Source: Frankiales bacterium
Lineage (GTDB): Bacteria; Actinomycetota; Actinomycetes; JAFAQI01
Reading direction: 5' to 3'
Assembly: GCA_019246495.1 (NCBI GenBank)
Contig: JAFAQI010000166.1
Span: forward strand, 1-7,913
DNA length: 7,913 bases
Numbering within the stretch: the stretch's first letter is position 1; the number at the start of each line of letters is the position of its first letter. Made by a program: the position numbers and the translations under genes. Of this stretch, positions 1-6,453 are shown one piece after another. Below the pieces are notes generated by a model. That model did no database searches. It was not told the origin of the DNA and worked only from the letters and a program-made list of their open reading frames with translations.

Positions 1-859
1 CAGCCGCCAGCCCGGTGAGCAACGCGGCGAGCCGACTCGCGCCGAGCGTTGACGCCGCTCCGCCGCCGACCGACGTCACAAGTCGCATCACCGCACTCTC
101 AGTTCGCGGCAGCGCGGCCAGCAGTCCGTCAAGCACGCTCTGCAACCGCACGAGGTTGGCCGCGGCGTCCTGCGTTCCCACGGTGTACGTCGCAAACGCA
201 ACCGCGTTGGAGCCGGTGAGGTGTTGCTGAGCCCCCCGCTGGATCAGCAGCACGCGACTGCCGTCGGGCTTGTTCTCCACGACGTCGGTGTCGACGTCCA
301 CCGTGATGCCGCCGACCTCGTTGATCAGCGTGCTGAGCTGGGCGGTCGTCAGCACCCACGACCCATCGACGGTCACGCCGCCGAGCGCGTCGGTCACCGC
401 GCCACGGGACAGCTGCTCCCCGCCCGGCAACGCAAGCACCCGCGCCAGGGGCTGGTTGCCGAAGCCGCACACCTGCGTCAGCAACCGTCCCGGGATGAGC
501 AGCTCGACGCCGGCATGCGCCTGGCTGTCATGCGCCAACAACGCGGTCTCCACCGCCGACCGGTCTGGGGCCGCGATCGACAGCAGCAGCGTCGTTTGAC
601 CGGGCGGCTGCTTCTTGTCGTGCGAACCGGCCTTTTGTACGCCGAACGTGATCGCGGCAGCAGCGATCAGCGCGGCGACGACAATGCCGGCGATGCCCGC
701 AGCGCCCACACGGCGGCGTTGCTGTCGCTTGCGTTCGGCCCGCAGCTCGCGCCGGGTCTTGCGCGTCGCCACCGGAAAGGCGGGAGTGCCGGACCCGGGA
801 GTCGTGCCCGCCCGGGGGTCGGCCTTGCGCGGAGGTCCCGCGCGCCGCTTGCCGGTCAC
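1..859 (-). CDS. LCP (LytR-CpsA-Psr)-like membrane-anchored protein, C-terminus cut by window edge
   Basis: This frame is open from a GTG at 859 to the window edge (286 codons, no stop). The start overlaps the nadD stop by four bases (GTGA), which suggests translational coupling; a weak AGGCGG lies just upstream. The order seen is a basic, proline-rich cytoplasmic tail (residues 1-50), one membrane segment (about 51-74, [19 protein letters not shown]) and an extracellular domain. That domain carries LCP-like landmarks: [13 protein letters not shown] (about 178-190) and [15 protein letters not shown] (about 209-223). LCP enzymes transfer polyprenyl-phosphate-linked glycopolymers to peptidoglycan. 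Here the arginine-rich catalytic segments look degenerate: no arginine follows the AVAFA segment, and only R238 remains in the region where family members usually have several. A LytR_C domain may follow outside the window. The topology and LCP relation are well supported; enzymatic activity is doubtful. Confidence 0.8.
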   Translation of the reverse strand, partial: MTGKRRAGPPRKADPRAGTTPGSGTPAFPVATRKTRRELRAERKRQQRRRVGAAGIAGIVVAALIAAAAITFGVQKAGSHDKKQPPGQTTLLLSIAAPDRSAVETALLAHDSQAHAGVELLIPGRLLTQVCGFGNQPLARVLALPGGEQLSRGAVTDALGGVTVDGSWVLTTAQLSTLINEVGGITVDVDTDVVENKPDGSRVLLIQRGAQQHLTGSNAVAFATYTVGTQDAAANLVRLQSVLDGLLAALPRTESAVMRLVTSVGGGAASTLGASRLAALLTGLAA

Positions 860-1488
860 GGAGCCGCCTGCGCCGCCGGCGACGCTGCACTAACGACTGA
901 GCGGTAGAGCCGGCGCTTCGAGATGTACTGCACGACGCCGTCGGGCACGAGATACCAGACCGGCTCACCCGCCGCGACGCGATCGCGGCAGTCGGTCGAG
1001 CTGATCGCGAGCGCCGGTACCTCGATCAGGCTGACCCGCCCGGTCGGAAAGCCAGGGTCCGCAAGGTGATGCCCGGGCCGCGTCACCCCGACGTAATGAG
1101 CGAGCTCGAAGAGCTCCTCCGACCGGTGCCAATCGAGAATCTGCGCCAGCGCGTCGGCGCCGGTGATGAAGAACAGCTCGCTGTCCGCGCCGTAGTGGTC
1201 ACGCAGGTCGTGCAACGTGTCGATCGTGTAGGTCGGGCCGTTGCGGTCGATGTCGACGCGGCTGACGGTGAAGCTCGGGTTGGACGCCGTCGCGATGACA
1301 GTCATCAGATAGCGGTCCTCGGCGGGCGACACCGCGCGCTCCGCCTTCTGCCACGGCTGACCGGTCGGCACGAACACGACCTCGTCGAGCGAGAACCGGC
1401 TCGCGACCTCGCTCGCGGCAACGAGGTGGCCGTTGTGGATGGGATCGAACGTCCCACCCATCACGCCGATCCGCCGTTGCTCAGTCAC
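856..1488 (-). CDS. nadD: Nicotinate-nucleotide adenylyltransferase
   Basis: NadD joins nicotinate mononucleotide and ATP to form deamido-NAD, the step before NAD synthetase in cytoplasmic NAD biosynthesis. The 210-residue protein opens with the nucleotidyltransferase signature [12 protein letters not shown] (residues 11-22, with the HxGH-type histidines H18 and H21). It carries the second family motif ISSTDCR (162-168), the ISSTxxR that contacts phosphate. Length fits the family, with a short alanine-rich tail after the usual end. The GTG start leaves a seven-residue lead before the first beta strand, as is normal; no strong Shine-Dalgarno is visible. It starts 9 bases after the paaK stop, and its own stop overlaps the start of the LCP-like gene, so it is probably cotranscribed with both. 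The assignment is firm. Confidence 0.96.
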   Translation of the reverse strand: MTEQRRIGVMGGTFDPIHNGHLVAASEVASRFSLDEVVFVPTGQPWQKAERAVSPAEDRYLMTVIATASNPSFTVSRVDIDRNGPTYTIDTLHDLRDHYGADSELFFITGADALAQILDWHRSEELFELAHYVGVTRPGHHLADPGFPTGRVSLIEVPALAISSTDCRDRVAAGEPVWYLVPDGVVQYISKRRLYRSVVSAASPAAQAAP

Positions 1489-1497
1489 GTCCAGAGG

Positions 1498-2811
1498 CTA
1501 CCGGCGGCGGTCGGCCAACTCGGGCAACGGCGCGGCACCCTCGACCCAGCGGACGACCCGCACCGCCTTGCCGACCTCCTGCCGCGGCAGCGTCCCGGGA
1601 GCGAGCACATGAACCTCCGTCCGCAGCCCTAGCCGGTCCCGCAGCGTCGCGTCGAGGGCCTGGGCATGCGCGTCGCGGTCCGTCTCCGCCTCGCAGCACA
1701 CGATCAGCTCCGGTACGGCGCCGCGACCGTCCACGACGAGCAGGTAGTGCGGCTCCAGGCCGTCGCGGGCAAGCACGACCGCCTCGACCTCGCTCGGATA
1801 GACGTTCACCCCGCGGACGACCAGCATGTCGTCGCGGCGCCCTAGCACCTTGCTCATCCGCACGAGCGTCCGGCCGCACGCACACGTCTCGCGGTGCAGC
1901 GACGCGAGATCACCGGTGCGATAACGCAGCAGCGGCAAAGCCTCCTTCGTCGGCGTCGTGAACACGAGCTCGCCCGGCGTGCCGTCATCCACCGGCTCAC
2001 CCGTGCCCGGGTCGATGCACTCGACGATGAAGTGGTCCTCGTTCACGTGCAGTCCCGACTGCGCCTCGATGCACTCGGTTGCCACGCCCGGGCCGATCAC
2101 CTCCGACAACCCATAGACGTCGAGCGCCTTCACCGGCAGCAGCTGCTCGATCTGGCGACGCAGCGACTCACTCCACGGCTCCGCACCGAAGATGCCCGCG
2201 CGCAGACTCGACACGTCGGCGCCGTCACGACGCGCAGCCTCGCCAAGCGTCACCGCATAGGACGGCGTGCACGTCAGCACCTGCGGCTTCAGGTCCGCGA
2301 TCAGCGTCAGCTGTCGCTGCGTCATGCCGCTCGAGACCGGTACGACGGTGGCTCCGAGCCGGATGCCGCCGAGGTGAAAGCCGACGCCACCGGTGAACAG
2401 GCCATAGCCATACGCGTTGTGCACGACAGTGCCGCGGCTCGCGCCCGCACAACCGAGGGACCGCGCGACCATCTCGCCCCACAGGTCGAGATCACCGCGG
2501 GTGTAGCCGACGAGAGTTGGCCGGCCGCCGGTGCCGCTCGACCCGTGCACCGCGACGACGTTGTCCTGCGGCACGGCGAGCATGCCGAACGGATACGCGT
2601 CCCACAGGTCCTGCTTGCTGGTCGTCGGCAGCTCGGGAAGATCCGCGAGCGACAGCGTCGAGGCGACCGCGCCATCGATGCCGGCCGCGCGCAACCGCTC
2701 AGCCTGCAGGCCGCCGGCTGCGAGCAGGCGGGCGGCGAGGCTCCGCAGCCTCTGCTCCTGCAGCGCGGACCGCTCGTCGACGGACATTGTCTCGGCGGGT
2801 TCGTCCCACAT
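1498..2811 (-). CDS. paaK: Phenylacetate-CoA ligase (AMP-forming)
   Basis: This is an adenylate-forming enzyme of the PaaK branch, which activates phenylacetate or a related aryl acid with ATP and CoA. The 437-residue length is typical. Motifs in order are the N-terminal MWDEPAETMS, the P-loop SSGTGGRPT (91-99), YGLSEVIGPG (233-242), RTGDL (298-302), a CxC-containing CACGR segment, the hinge region GRRDDMLVVRGVNVYP, and the C-terminal catalytic lysine in EVGKAV (K415). The YGLSEVIGPG and RGVNVYP segments match PaaK more closely than general acyl-CoA synthetases. The ATG start gives the family's usual N-terminus, although the Shine-Dalgarno is poor. It lies 18 bases after the VWA gene stop and 9 bases before nadD. 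No other phenylacetate pathway gene (paaABCDE, paaZ) is in the window, so the true substrate is open; a different aromatic acid is possible. Confidence 0.93.
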   Translation of the reverse strand: MWDEPAETMSVDERSALQEQRLRSLAARLLAAGGLQAERLRAAGIDGAVASTLSLADLPELPTTSKQDLWDAYPFGMLAVPQDNVVAVHGSSGTGGRPTLVGYTRGDLDLWGEMVARSLGCAGASRGTVVHNAYGYGLFTGGVGFHLGGIRLGATVVPVSSGMTQRQLTLIADLKPQVLTCTPSYAVTLGEAARRDGADVSSLRAGIFGAEPWSESLRRQIEQLLPVKALDVYGLSEVIGPGVATECIEAQSGLHVNEDHFIVECIDPGTGEPVDDGTPGELVFTTPTKEALPLLRYRTGDLASLHRETCACGRTLVRMSKVLGRRDDMLVVRGVNVYPSEVEAVVLARDGLEPHYLLVVDGRGAVPELIVCCEAETDRDAHAQALDATLRDRLGLRTEVHVLAPGTLPRQEVGKAVRVVRWVEGAAPLPELADRRR

Positions 2812-2829
2812 GGCGCGAAACCTACGCCG

Positions 2830-4251
2830 TCACACCGGGAGGATGCCCTCCACGAACTCCTGGAGCTGCGCGGCGTTGCGGCACTCGATCATCGGCATGA
2901 CCTCGCCGTACGCCGACGCCGCCGAGTCGCCGGAGCCCCAGTACTGCCGCGGCTCCGGGTTGAGCCAGTAGGCATGCCGGGCGTGCCGCGCGATCGACCG
3001 CAGCGCCGCGACGGACTGCGCGCGGTAGTTGTTACGCGCATCGCCCAGGATCAACAGCGACGTCTTCGGTGTGATCGCATCAGACCATTTCTGGTTGAAC
3101 ACATCGAACGAGTGGCCGTAGTCGCTGTGCCCGTCGAACCAGACGACGTCGGCTTCACGCGACATGCGGGCCAGCGCATCGACGACGTCATCGCCGTGCT
3201 CGAAGAAGCGCGTCACCTCGTCACAAGTGTCGACGAACGCAAACACCCGCACGCGCGCGAACTGCTCCCGCAGCGCAAAGGCGAGCAACACCGTGAAGTG
3301 CGCGAACGCCGCGACCGAGCCGCTCACGTCACAGAGGACGACCAGCTCCGGCTTGTGCGGCTTGTGGGGCTTGTGGATCGTCGTCAGCGGGACACCGCCG
3401 CTCGACAGCGAAGCGCGCACCGTACGCCGCACGTCGAGTCGCCCGGACCGGCCGAGCCGGCGCTTGGCCGTCAACCGCGTCGCGAGCCGACGGGCGATCG
3501 GATAGACCGTGCGGCGCAGCTCAGCGATCTCGTCGCGCGACGCCCGAAGGAAGTCGACCTGGTCGATCAGCGGCTTCACCGCGGTCTTCGAGATGTTGTC
3601 GACGCCGCGGTCCTCCGCGAGCCGGCGCCGCACCTCGGCCTCGACCGCTTCCTCGAACTTGCGGATGCGCTCGGCGAGCATCTGCCGGGCGACCTTCTCA
3701 GCCAGACCGCCGCGCTCCTGACCGGCCAGCACCGATTCGAGCAGCGACGCGAGCAGCGTCTCGGGAGACATCGCGCGCAGCACCCGATAGGTGAACCACG
3801 ACTGCCGCCCCGGCTGCGTGTCCGCTCGCCCGAGACCGGTCACCGCCTGCCGGGCTAACCGGCGGATGGCCTCGTCGTCGTCGGACAGCAGCACGTCACG
3901 CAACGCCTCGCGCAACAGCTGCCGCAAGGTCTCGTTGTCGGTCGGGTCCGCGTCGTCGGGCGCCTCGTCACCGGTCGTGTCGTCGTACGCCGGCTCGCCG
4001 TCGCCGATCGCCGGCGGCCACCAGAGGTCGAAGAGCCGGTCAAACGTCGCGCGATGTGGCGCGCGCTTGACGACCGCCGCGGCGTAGGCGGCGCGCAGCT
4101 GCTCGCGGTGCCGGAGGTCGATCGCAGCCATCGCCTGCGTCGCGTCGAGCGACTCCGCGAGCGAGACCGGCAGGCCGGCACCGCGCAGCGCGGCGACGAA
4201 CGCGACGTGCCGGTCGATCAGCCCGCCGGGCGCGGTCGCGTCGACGGACAT
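2830..4251 (-). CDS. CoxE-like VWA domain protein, partner of MoxR ATPase
   Basis: This 473-residue protein has a helical N-terminal half and a C-terminal von Willebrand factor A domain. An acidic linker lies at about 84-107. The metal-ion-dependent adhesion site is visible as DVSGS (D308, S310, S312), with a further aspartate at D404 in LILGDARNN. The segment GHSDYG and the C-terminal YWLNPEPRQYWGSGDS are characteristic of the CoxE-like (COG3552-type) family. CoxE acts with the AAA+ protein CoxD in maturing the active site of CO dehydrogenase; other members act on unknown clients. The ATG overlaps the stop of the MoxR-type gene by one base, so the two should be made in step and probably form a complex. 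No signal peptide is seen, so it is cytoplasmic. A tandem HKP repeat sits just before the VWA domain. The client protein cannot be told from this window. Confidence 0.9.
   Translation of the reverse strand: MSVDATAPGGLIDRHVAFVAALRGAGLPVSLAESLDATQAMAAIDLRHREQLRAAYAAAVVKRAPHRATFDRLFDLWWPPAIGDGEPAYDDTTGDEAPDDADPTDNETLRQLLREALRDVLLSDDDEAIRRLARQAVTGLGRADTQPGRQSWFTYRVLRAMSPETLLASLLESVLAGQERGGLAEKVARQMLAERIRKFEEAVEAEVRRRLAEDRGVDNISKTAVKPLIDQVDFLRASRDEIAELRRTVYPIARRLATRLTAKRRLGRSGRLDVRRTVRASLSSGGVPLTTIHKPHKPHKPELVVLCDVSGSVAAFAHFTVLLAFALREQFARVRVFAFVDTCDEVTRFFEHGDDVVDALARMSREADVVWFDGHSDYGHSFDVFNQKWSDAITPKTSLLILGDARNNYRAQSVAALRSIARHARHAYWLNPEPRQYWGSGDSAASAYGEVMPMIECRNAAQLQEFVEGILPV
3349..3375 (-). repeat. 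Three 9-bp tandem units encoding (His-Lys-Pro)x3
   Basis: Read on the minus strand, the unit is CACAAGCCS, three times in a row. It encodes HKPHKPHKP (residues 293-301) in the VWA protein, directly before the first beta strand of the VWA domain. Units differ only at the wobble base of the proline codon. It lies at the linker between the N-terminal half and the VWA domain, so copy-number change would be in frame. Confidence 0.85.
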
Positions 4252-5111
4252 CAGTTGAGTCCGAGCTCTTTCGTCGCGCGGGCGTGGTCGGACGCGTGCT
4301 TCAACACGACACCCAGGGTCTGGCCGACGGTCGACTCGTCGAGCGTGTCGAGACCGAGGGCGAGCAACGTCCGCGCCCAGTCGATCGACTCCGCGATGCT
4401 CGGGGCCTTCTTCAGCTCCAGCGCACGCAGCGTCCGCACGGTGCGCACCAGCTGCTCGGCCAGCGCCGCCGGCACCTCCGGCACGCGCGAGAGCACGATC
4501 GCCTTCTCGCGCTCCGCATCGGGGTAGTCGACGTGCAGGAACAGGCAGCGTCGCTTCAACGCCTCGGACAGCTCGCGAGTCGCGTTGGACGTCAGCACGA
4601 CGAACGGCTTACGCGTCGCCGCGATCGTGCCGAGCTCCGGCACCGTCACCTGGAAGTCCGACAGCACCTCGAGCAGCAGGCCTTCGACCTCGACGTCGGC
4701 CTTGTCGGTCTCGTCGACGAGGAGCACCGTTGGGTCCGCGCGACGGATCGCAGTGAGCAGCGGACGCGCGAGCAGGAACTCCTCGCTGAAGATGTCGTCG
4801 TGTGTCTCCTCCCAGGCCTCGCCGGCGTTCGCGGCCTGGATGCGGAGCAGCTGCTTCTTGTAGTTCCACTCATAGAGCGCGCGCGCCTCGTCCAGACCCT
4901 CGTAACACTGGAGCCGGACGAGCTCCGCGTCAGCGGCGGTCGCGACCGCCTTCGCCAACTCGGTCTTGCCGGTGCCCGCAGGACCCTCGACGAGCAGGGG
5001 CTTGCCGAGCGCGTCGGCGAGGAACACCGTCGTGGCGATCGCGTCGTCGGCGAGGTAGCCGGTCTCGGCGAGCCGGACACGGACGTCGTCGGGCGAGGTG
5101 AACAGCGGCAT
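4251..5111 (-). CDS. MoxR-family AAA+ ATPase
   Basis: This is a 286-residue AAA+ protein of the MoxR class, taken from the ATG at 5111. Walker A is GPAGTGKT (43-50), Walker B is VLLVDE (129-134), and sensor 1 is TSNATREL (174-181), followed by the KRRC segment with likely arginine-finger residues (R187, R188). MoxR proteins are ATP-driven chaperones that work with VWA partners to assemble or activate protein complexes, often inserting cofactors; CoxD is the studied relative closest in gene arrangement. The ATG start is preferred because GGGAG sits 6 bases upstream and because family members begin close to FTSPDDV. A longer reading from GTG at 5153 would add 14 residues without a Shine-Dalgarno. 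Its stop overlaps the VWA gene start by one base. It is the first gene of the leftward run, so its promoter should serve paaK and nadD as well. Confidence 0.92.
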   Translation of the reverse strand: MPLFTSPDDVRVRLAETGYLADDAIATTVFLADALGKPLLVEGPAGTGKTELAKAVATAADAELVRLQCYEGLDEARALYEWNYKKQLLRIQAANAGEAWEETHDDIFSEEFLLARPLLTAIRRADPTVLLVDETDKADVEVEGLLLEVLSDFQVTVPELGTIAATRKPFVVLTSNATRELSEALKRRCLFLHVDYPDAEREKAIVLSRVPEVPAALAEQLVRTVRTLRALELKKAPSIAESIDWARTLLALGLDTLDESTVGQTLGVVLKHASDHARATKELGLN

Positions 5112-5117
5112 GCGGGG

Positions 5118-5122
5118 CTCCC
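5118..5122 (-). promoter_or_regulatory. Shine-Dalgarno GGGAG that decides the MoxR gene start
   Basis: On the minus strand GGGAG is followed by six bases (CCCCGC) and the ATG at 5111. No comparable sequence precedes the alternative GTG at 5153. This favours the shorter 286-residue protein. Confidence 0.6.
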
Positions 5123-5164
5123 AGCTTCCGGCTTCGCGGAGGTCGCTCCGCACCGGTCCGGCGT

Positions 5165-5183
5165 ACTAGAACGGGATTCTAGT
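5165..5183. promoter_or_regulatory. Perfect inverted repeat ACTAGAA-N5-TTCTAGT, candidate operator/promoter between divergent genes
   Basis: ACTAGAA (5165-5171) and TTCTAGT (5177-5183) are exact reverse complements around CGGGA. The element lies in the only sizeable intergenic space, between the leftward MoxR-led run and the rightward lipoprotein gene. It is AT-rich against a very GC-rich background. The minus strand contains TAGAAT (5181 to 5176), close to a sigma-70-type -10 box (TATAAT); the plus strand contains TAGAAC (5167-5172). No convincing -35 box is found at the usual spacing on the minus strand. It could be the binding site of a dimeric regulator covering the -10 region of one or both promoters. 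It resembles TAGAAC-type TetR-family operators only loosely, because the right half lacks the GTT of the KstR-type site. Confidence 0.5.
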
Positions 5184-5205
5184 CCGCGACACCCGTCCCC
5201 GTCTG

Positions 5206-5219
5206 CGCCCGTTCGGGCG
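5206..5219. repeat. Short inverted repeat CGCCCG-TT-CGGGCG
   Basis: A perfect 6-bp inverted repeat with a 2-base centre lies 17 bases before the ATG of the lipoprotein gene. It is purely G/C in the arms, so chance occurrence is likely in this genome. It could also form part of a regulator site together with the nearby palindrome. Confidence 0.3.
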
Positions 5220-5235
5220 GCACGAACTGCCCCGC

Positions 5236-6435
5236 ATGCGACAGGCTGCGCAGGTGCGTCATGGATCGGGAGCGGGGGCGTCGCCGGCAGCAAGGGTGCT
5301 GGCCGCGGCGGTGCTGATTCTTCTCGCCGGGTGCACCGGCGGCGGCCACAGCGCCCCGACCGGCGGTACGACGACCACCCCGCCCACCGGGCGCAGCCGC
5401 GTGCTGCCGGTCCGGGTCGTGCTGCCGCAGCTGGAGCACTTCGTCGAGCAGGAGCGCGGGCTGACATTCAAGCGGCCGGTCAAGGTGCAGCTGCTCGGCC
5501 GCAAGGCGTTCGTGGCCAAGCTCGACGAGGGTCAGAAGAAGCCCAAGGCGAGCGAGGTCGAAAAGGAGACCGCGGTCCTCGCCTCGCTCGGGCTCATCTC
5601 GCCGCACGTCGACCTGGTGAGGGCGTTCCGCACGGCGACCGACGCCGGCACTCTCGGCTTCTACAGCTTCAAGACCAAGCGGCTCTACGTCCGCGGGACC
5701 CGCGCGACTCCCGGCGTACGCGCCGTCCTGACCCACGAGCTGACACACGCGCTGACCGACCAATGGTTCGGCCTGCGCCGCAAAGGCCTGAACAAGGGCA
5801 ACCTCGAGCTCCAGACCGGGTTCACCGCACTCACCGAGGGCGATGCCGAGCGCACGCGCGTCGCCTACGAACACACCCTGTCTCCGGCCGACCGGCGCAT
5901 CGCGCAACGCGAGGAGGGCGGCAACAGCAAGCCGCCGCCGGTGCCGCGCGTCGTGCTCGAGCTCATCGGTTTCCCCTACGCCGTGGGGCCGCGGTTCGTC
6001 GACGCGCTCGTCACGCAAGGCGGTCTCGCGGAACTCAACAACGCCTACCGGCATCCGCCGACGTCGAGCGAGCAGCTCATCGACCCGCAGACGTATTTCT
6101 CCCGCGATCAGCCCAAGCACGTCGCCAAGCCGCGCGCCGACGGCCCGATCGTCGACCACGGCGACCTCGGCCTCATCGGGCTGCTGCTGATGCTCGAGCA
6201 CCGGCTCGACCGGCCGACCTCCGGCCGCGCGGTCATCGGCTGGGGCGGCGACGAGTTCACGGCCTGGCGGGCCGGCGACCACCGCTGGTGTCTGCGGGAC
6301 ACCGTCGTCATGGACTACGGCGCCGCGTTGTCGGCGCTTGCCGGTGCGCTGACGCAGTGGGCGGCGAAGTCCGGCGGACTCGCGCACGTTGAGCAGGTCG
6401 GCTCCAGCGTGACGTTCCGGACGTGCAGCGGCTAA
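5236..6435 (+). CDS. Predicted secreted lipoprotein with HExxH zinc-metallopeptidase signature
   Basis: The 399-residue protein starts with a lipoprotein signal: basic residues, hydrophobic VLAAAVLILLAGC and a lipobox LAGC with the lipidated cysteine at C33. A Gly/Thr/Pro-rich spacer follows, typical of exported lipoproteins. A zincin motif HELTH lies at 167-171, with a candidate third zinc ligand in LTEGDAE (E201), 30 residues after the second histidine, as in gluzincins. The C-terminal part has GWGGDEF (335-341), a segment I associate with related actinobacterial secreted zincins, and two cysteines (C352, C397) that may form a disulfide. It likely acts on the outer face of the membrane; the substrate is unknown. 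No good Shine-Dalgarno precedes the ATG; GTG at 5254 or 5296 are in-frame alternatives, the last leaving too short a basic region. It is divergent from the MoxR gene and converges on proA. A long antisense frame (5179-6387) lacks any family motif. Confidence 0.85.
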   Translation: MRQAAQVRHGSGAGASPAARVLAAAVLILLAGCTGGGHSAPTGGTTTTPPTGRSRVLPVRVVLPQLEHFVEQERGLTFKRPVKVQLLGRKAFVAKLDEGQKKPKASEVEKETAVLASLGLISPHVDLVRAFRTATDAGTLGFYSFKTKRLYVRGTRATPGVRAVLTHELTHALTDQWFGLRRKGLNKGNLELQTGFTALTEGDAERTRVAYEHTLSPADRRIAQREEGGNSKPPPVPRVVLELIGFPYAVGPRFVDALVTQGGLAELNNAYRHPPTSSEQLIDPQTYFSRDQPKHVAKPRADGPIVDHGDLGLIGLLLMLEHRLDRPTSGRAVIGWGGDEFTAWRAGDHRWCLRDTVVMDYGAALSALAGALTQWAAKSGGLAHVEQVGSSVTFRTCSG

Positions 6436-6453
6436 CCGTTCAGCTGCGGACGT
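6421..6453. terminator. Possible bidirectional hairpin at the convergent gene ends
   Basis: ACGTGCAGC (6421-6429) can pair with GCTGC (6443-6447) and ACGT (6450-6453), leaving a two-base GG bulge and a 13-base loop. It spans both stop codons of the convergent lipoprotein and proA genes. There is no T-rich tract on either side, so intrinsic termination is uncertain, although high-GC actinobacterial terminators often lack one. Pairing in such GC-rich sequence may also be accidental. Confidence 0.25.

Noticed and set aside
221..968. Plus-strand frame 221-907 and minus-strand frame 528-968
   Set aside because: Both overlap the uninterrupted minus-strand LCP-like frame that starts at 859 with a membrane segment and LCP landmarks. 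They are shadows of it or of nadD.
1894..3858. 654-codon open frame on the plus strand
   Set aside because: It lies antisense to paaK and the VWA gene, both of which carry clear family motifs. Its product is extremely Arg/Ala/His/Gln-rich with no recognisable domain, the usual by-product of high-GC third-position bias.
5125..5142. Hairpin in the MoxR gene leader (CTTCCG-N6-CGGAGG)
   Set aside because: Only five of six pairs form and it does not cover the Shine-Dalgarno; expected by chance at this GC content.
5165..5183. KstR-type operator (TNNAACNNGTTNNA)
   Set aside because: The left half TAGAAC fits, but the right half reads ATTCTA with a different spacing, so the consensus is not met. 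Kept only as an unassigned palindrome.
5179..6387. 402-codon open frame on the minus strand opposite the lipoprotein gene
   Set aside because: The plus-strand frame has a lipobox, HELTH and GWGGD motifs; the minus-strand product has none and looks like a mirror frame.
4284..6392. 702-codon open frame on the plus strand
   Set aside because: It is antisense to the MoxR gene and out of frame with the lipoprotein gene. The product is arginine-rich low-complexity sequence without motifs.
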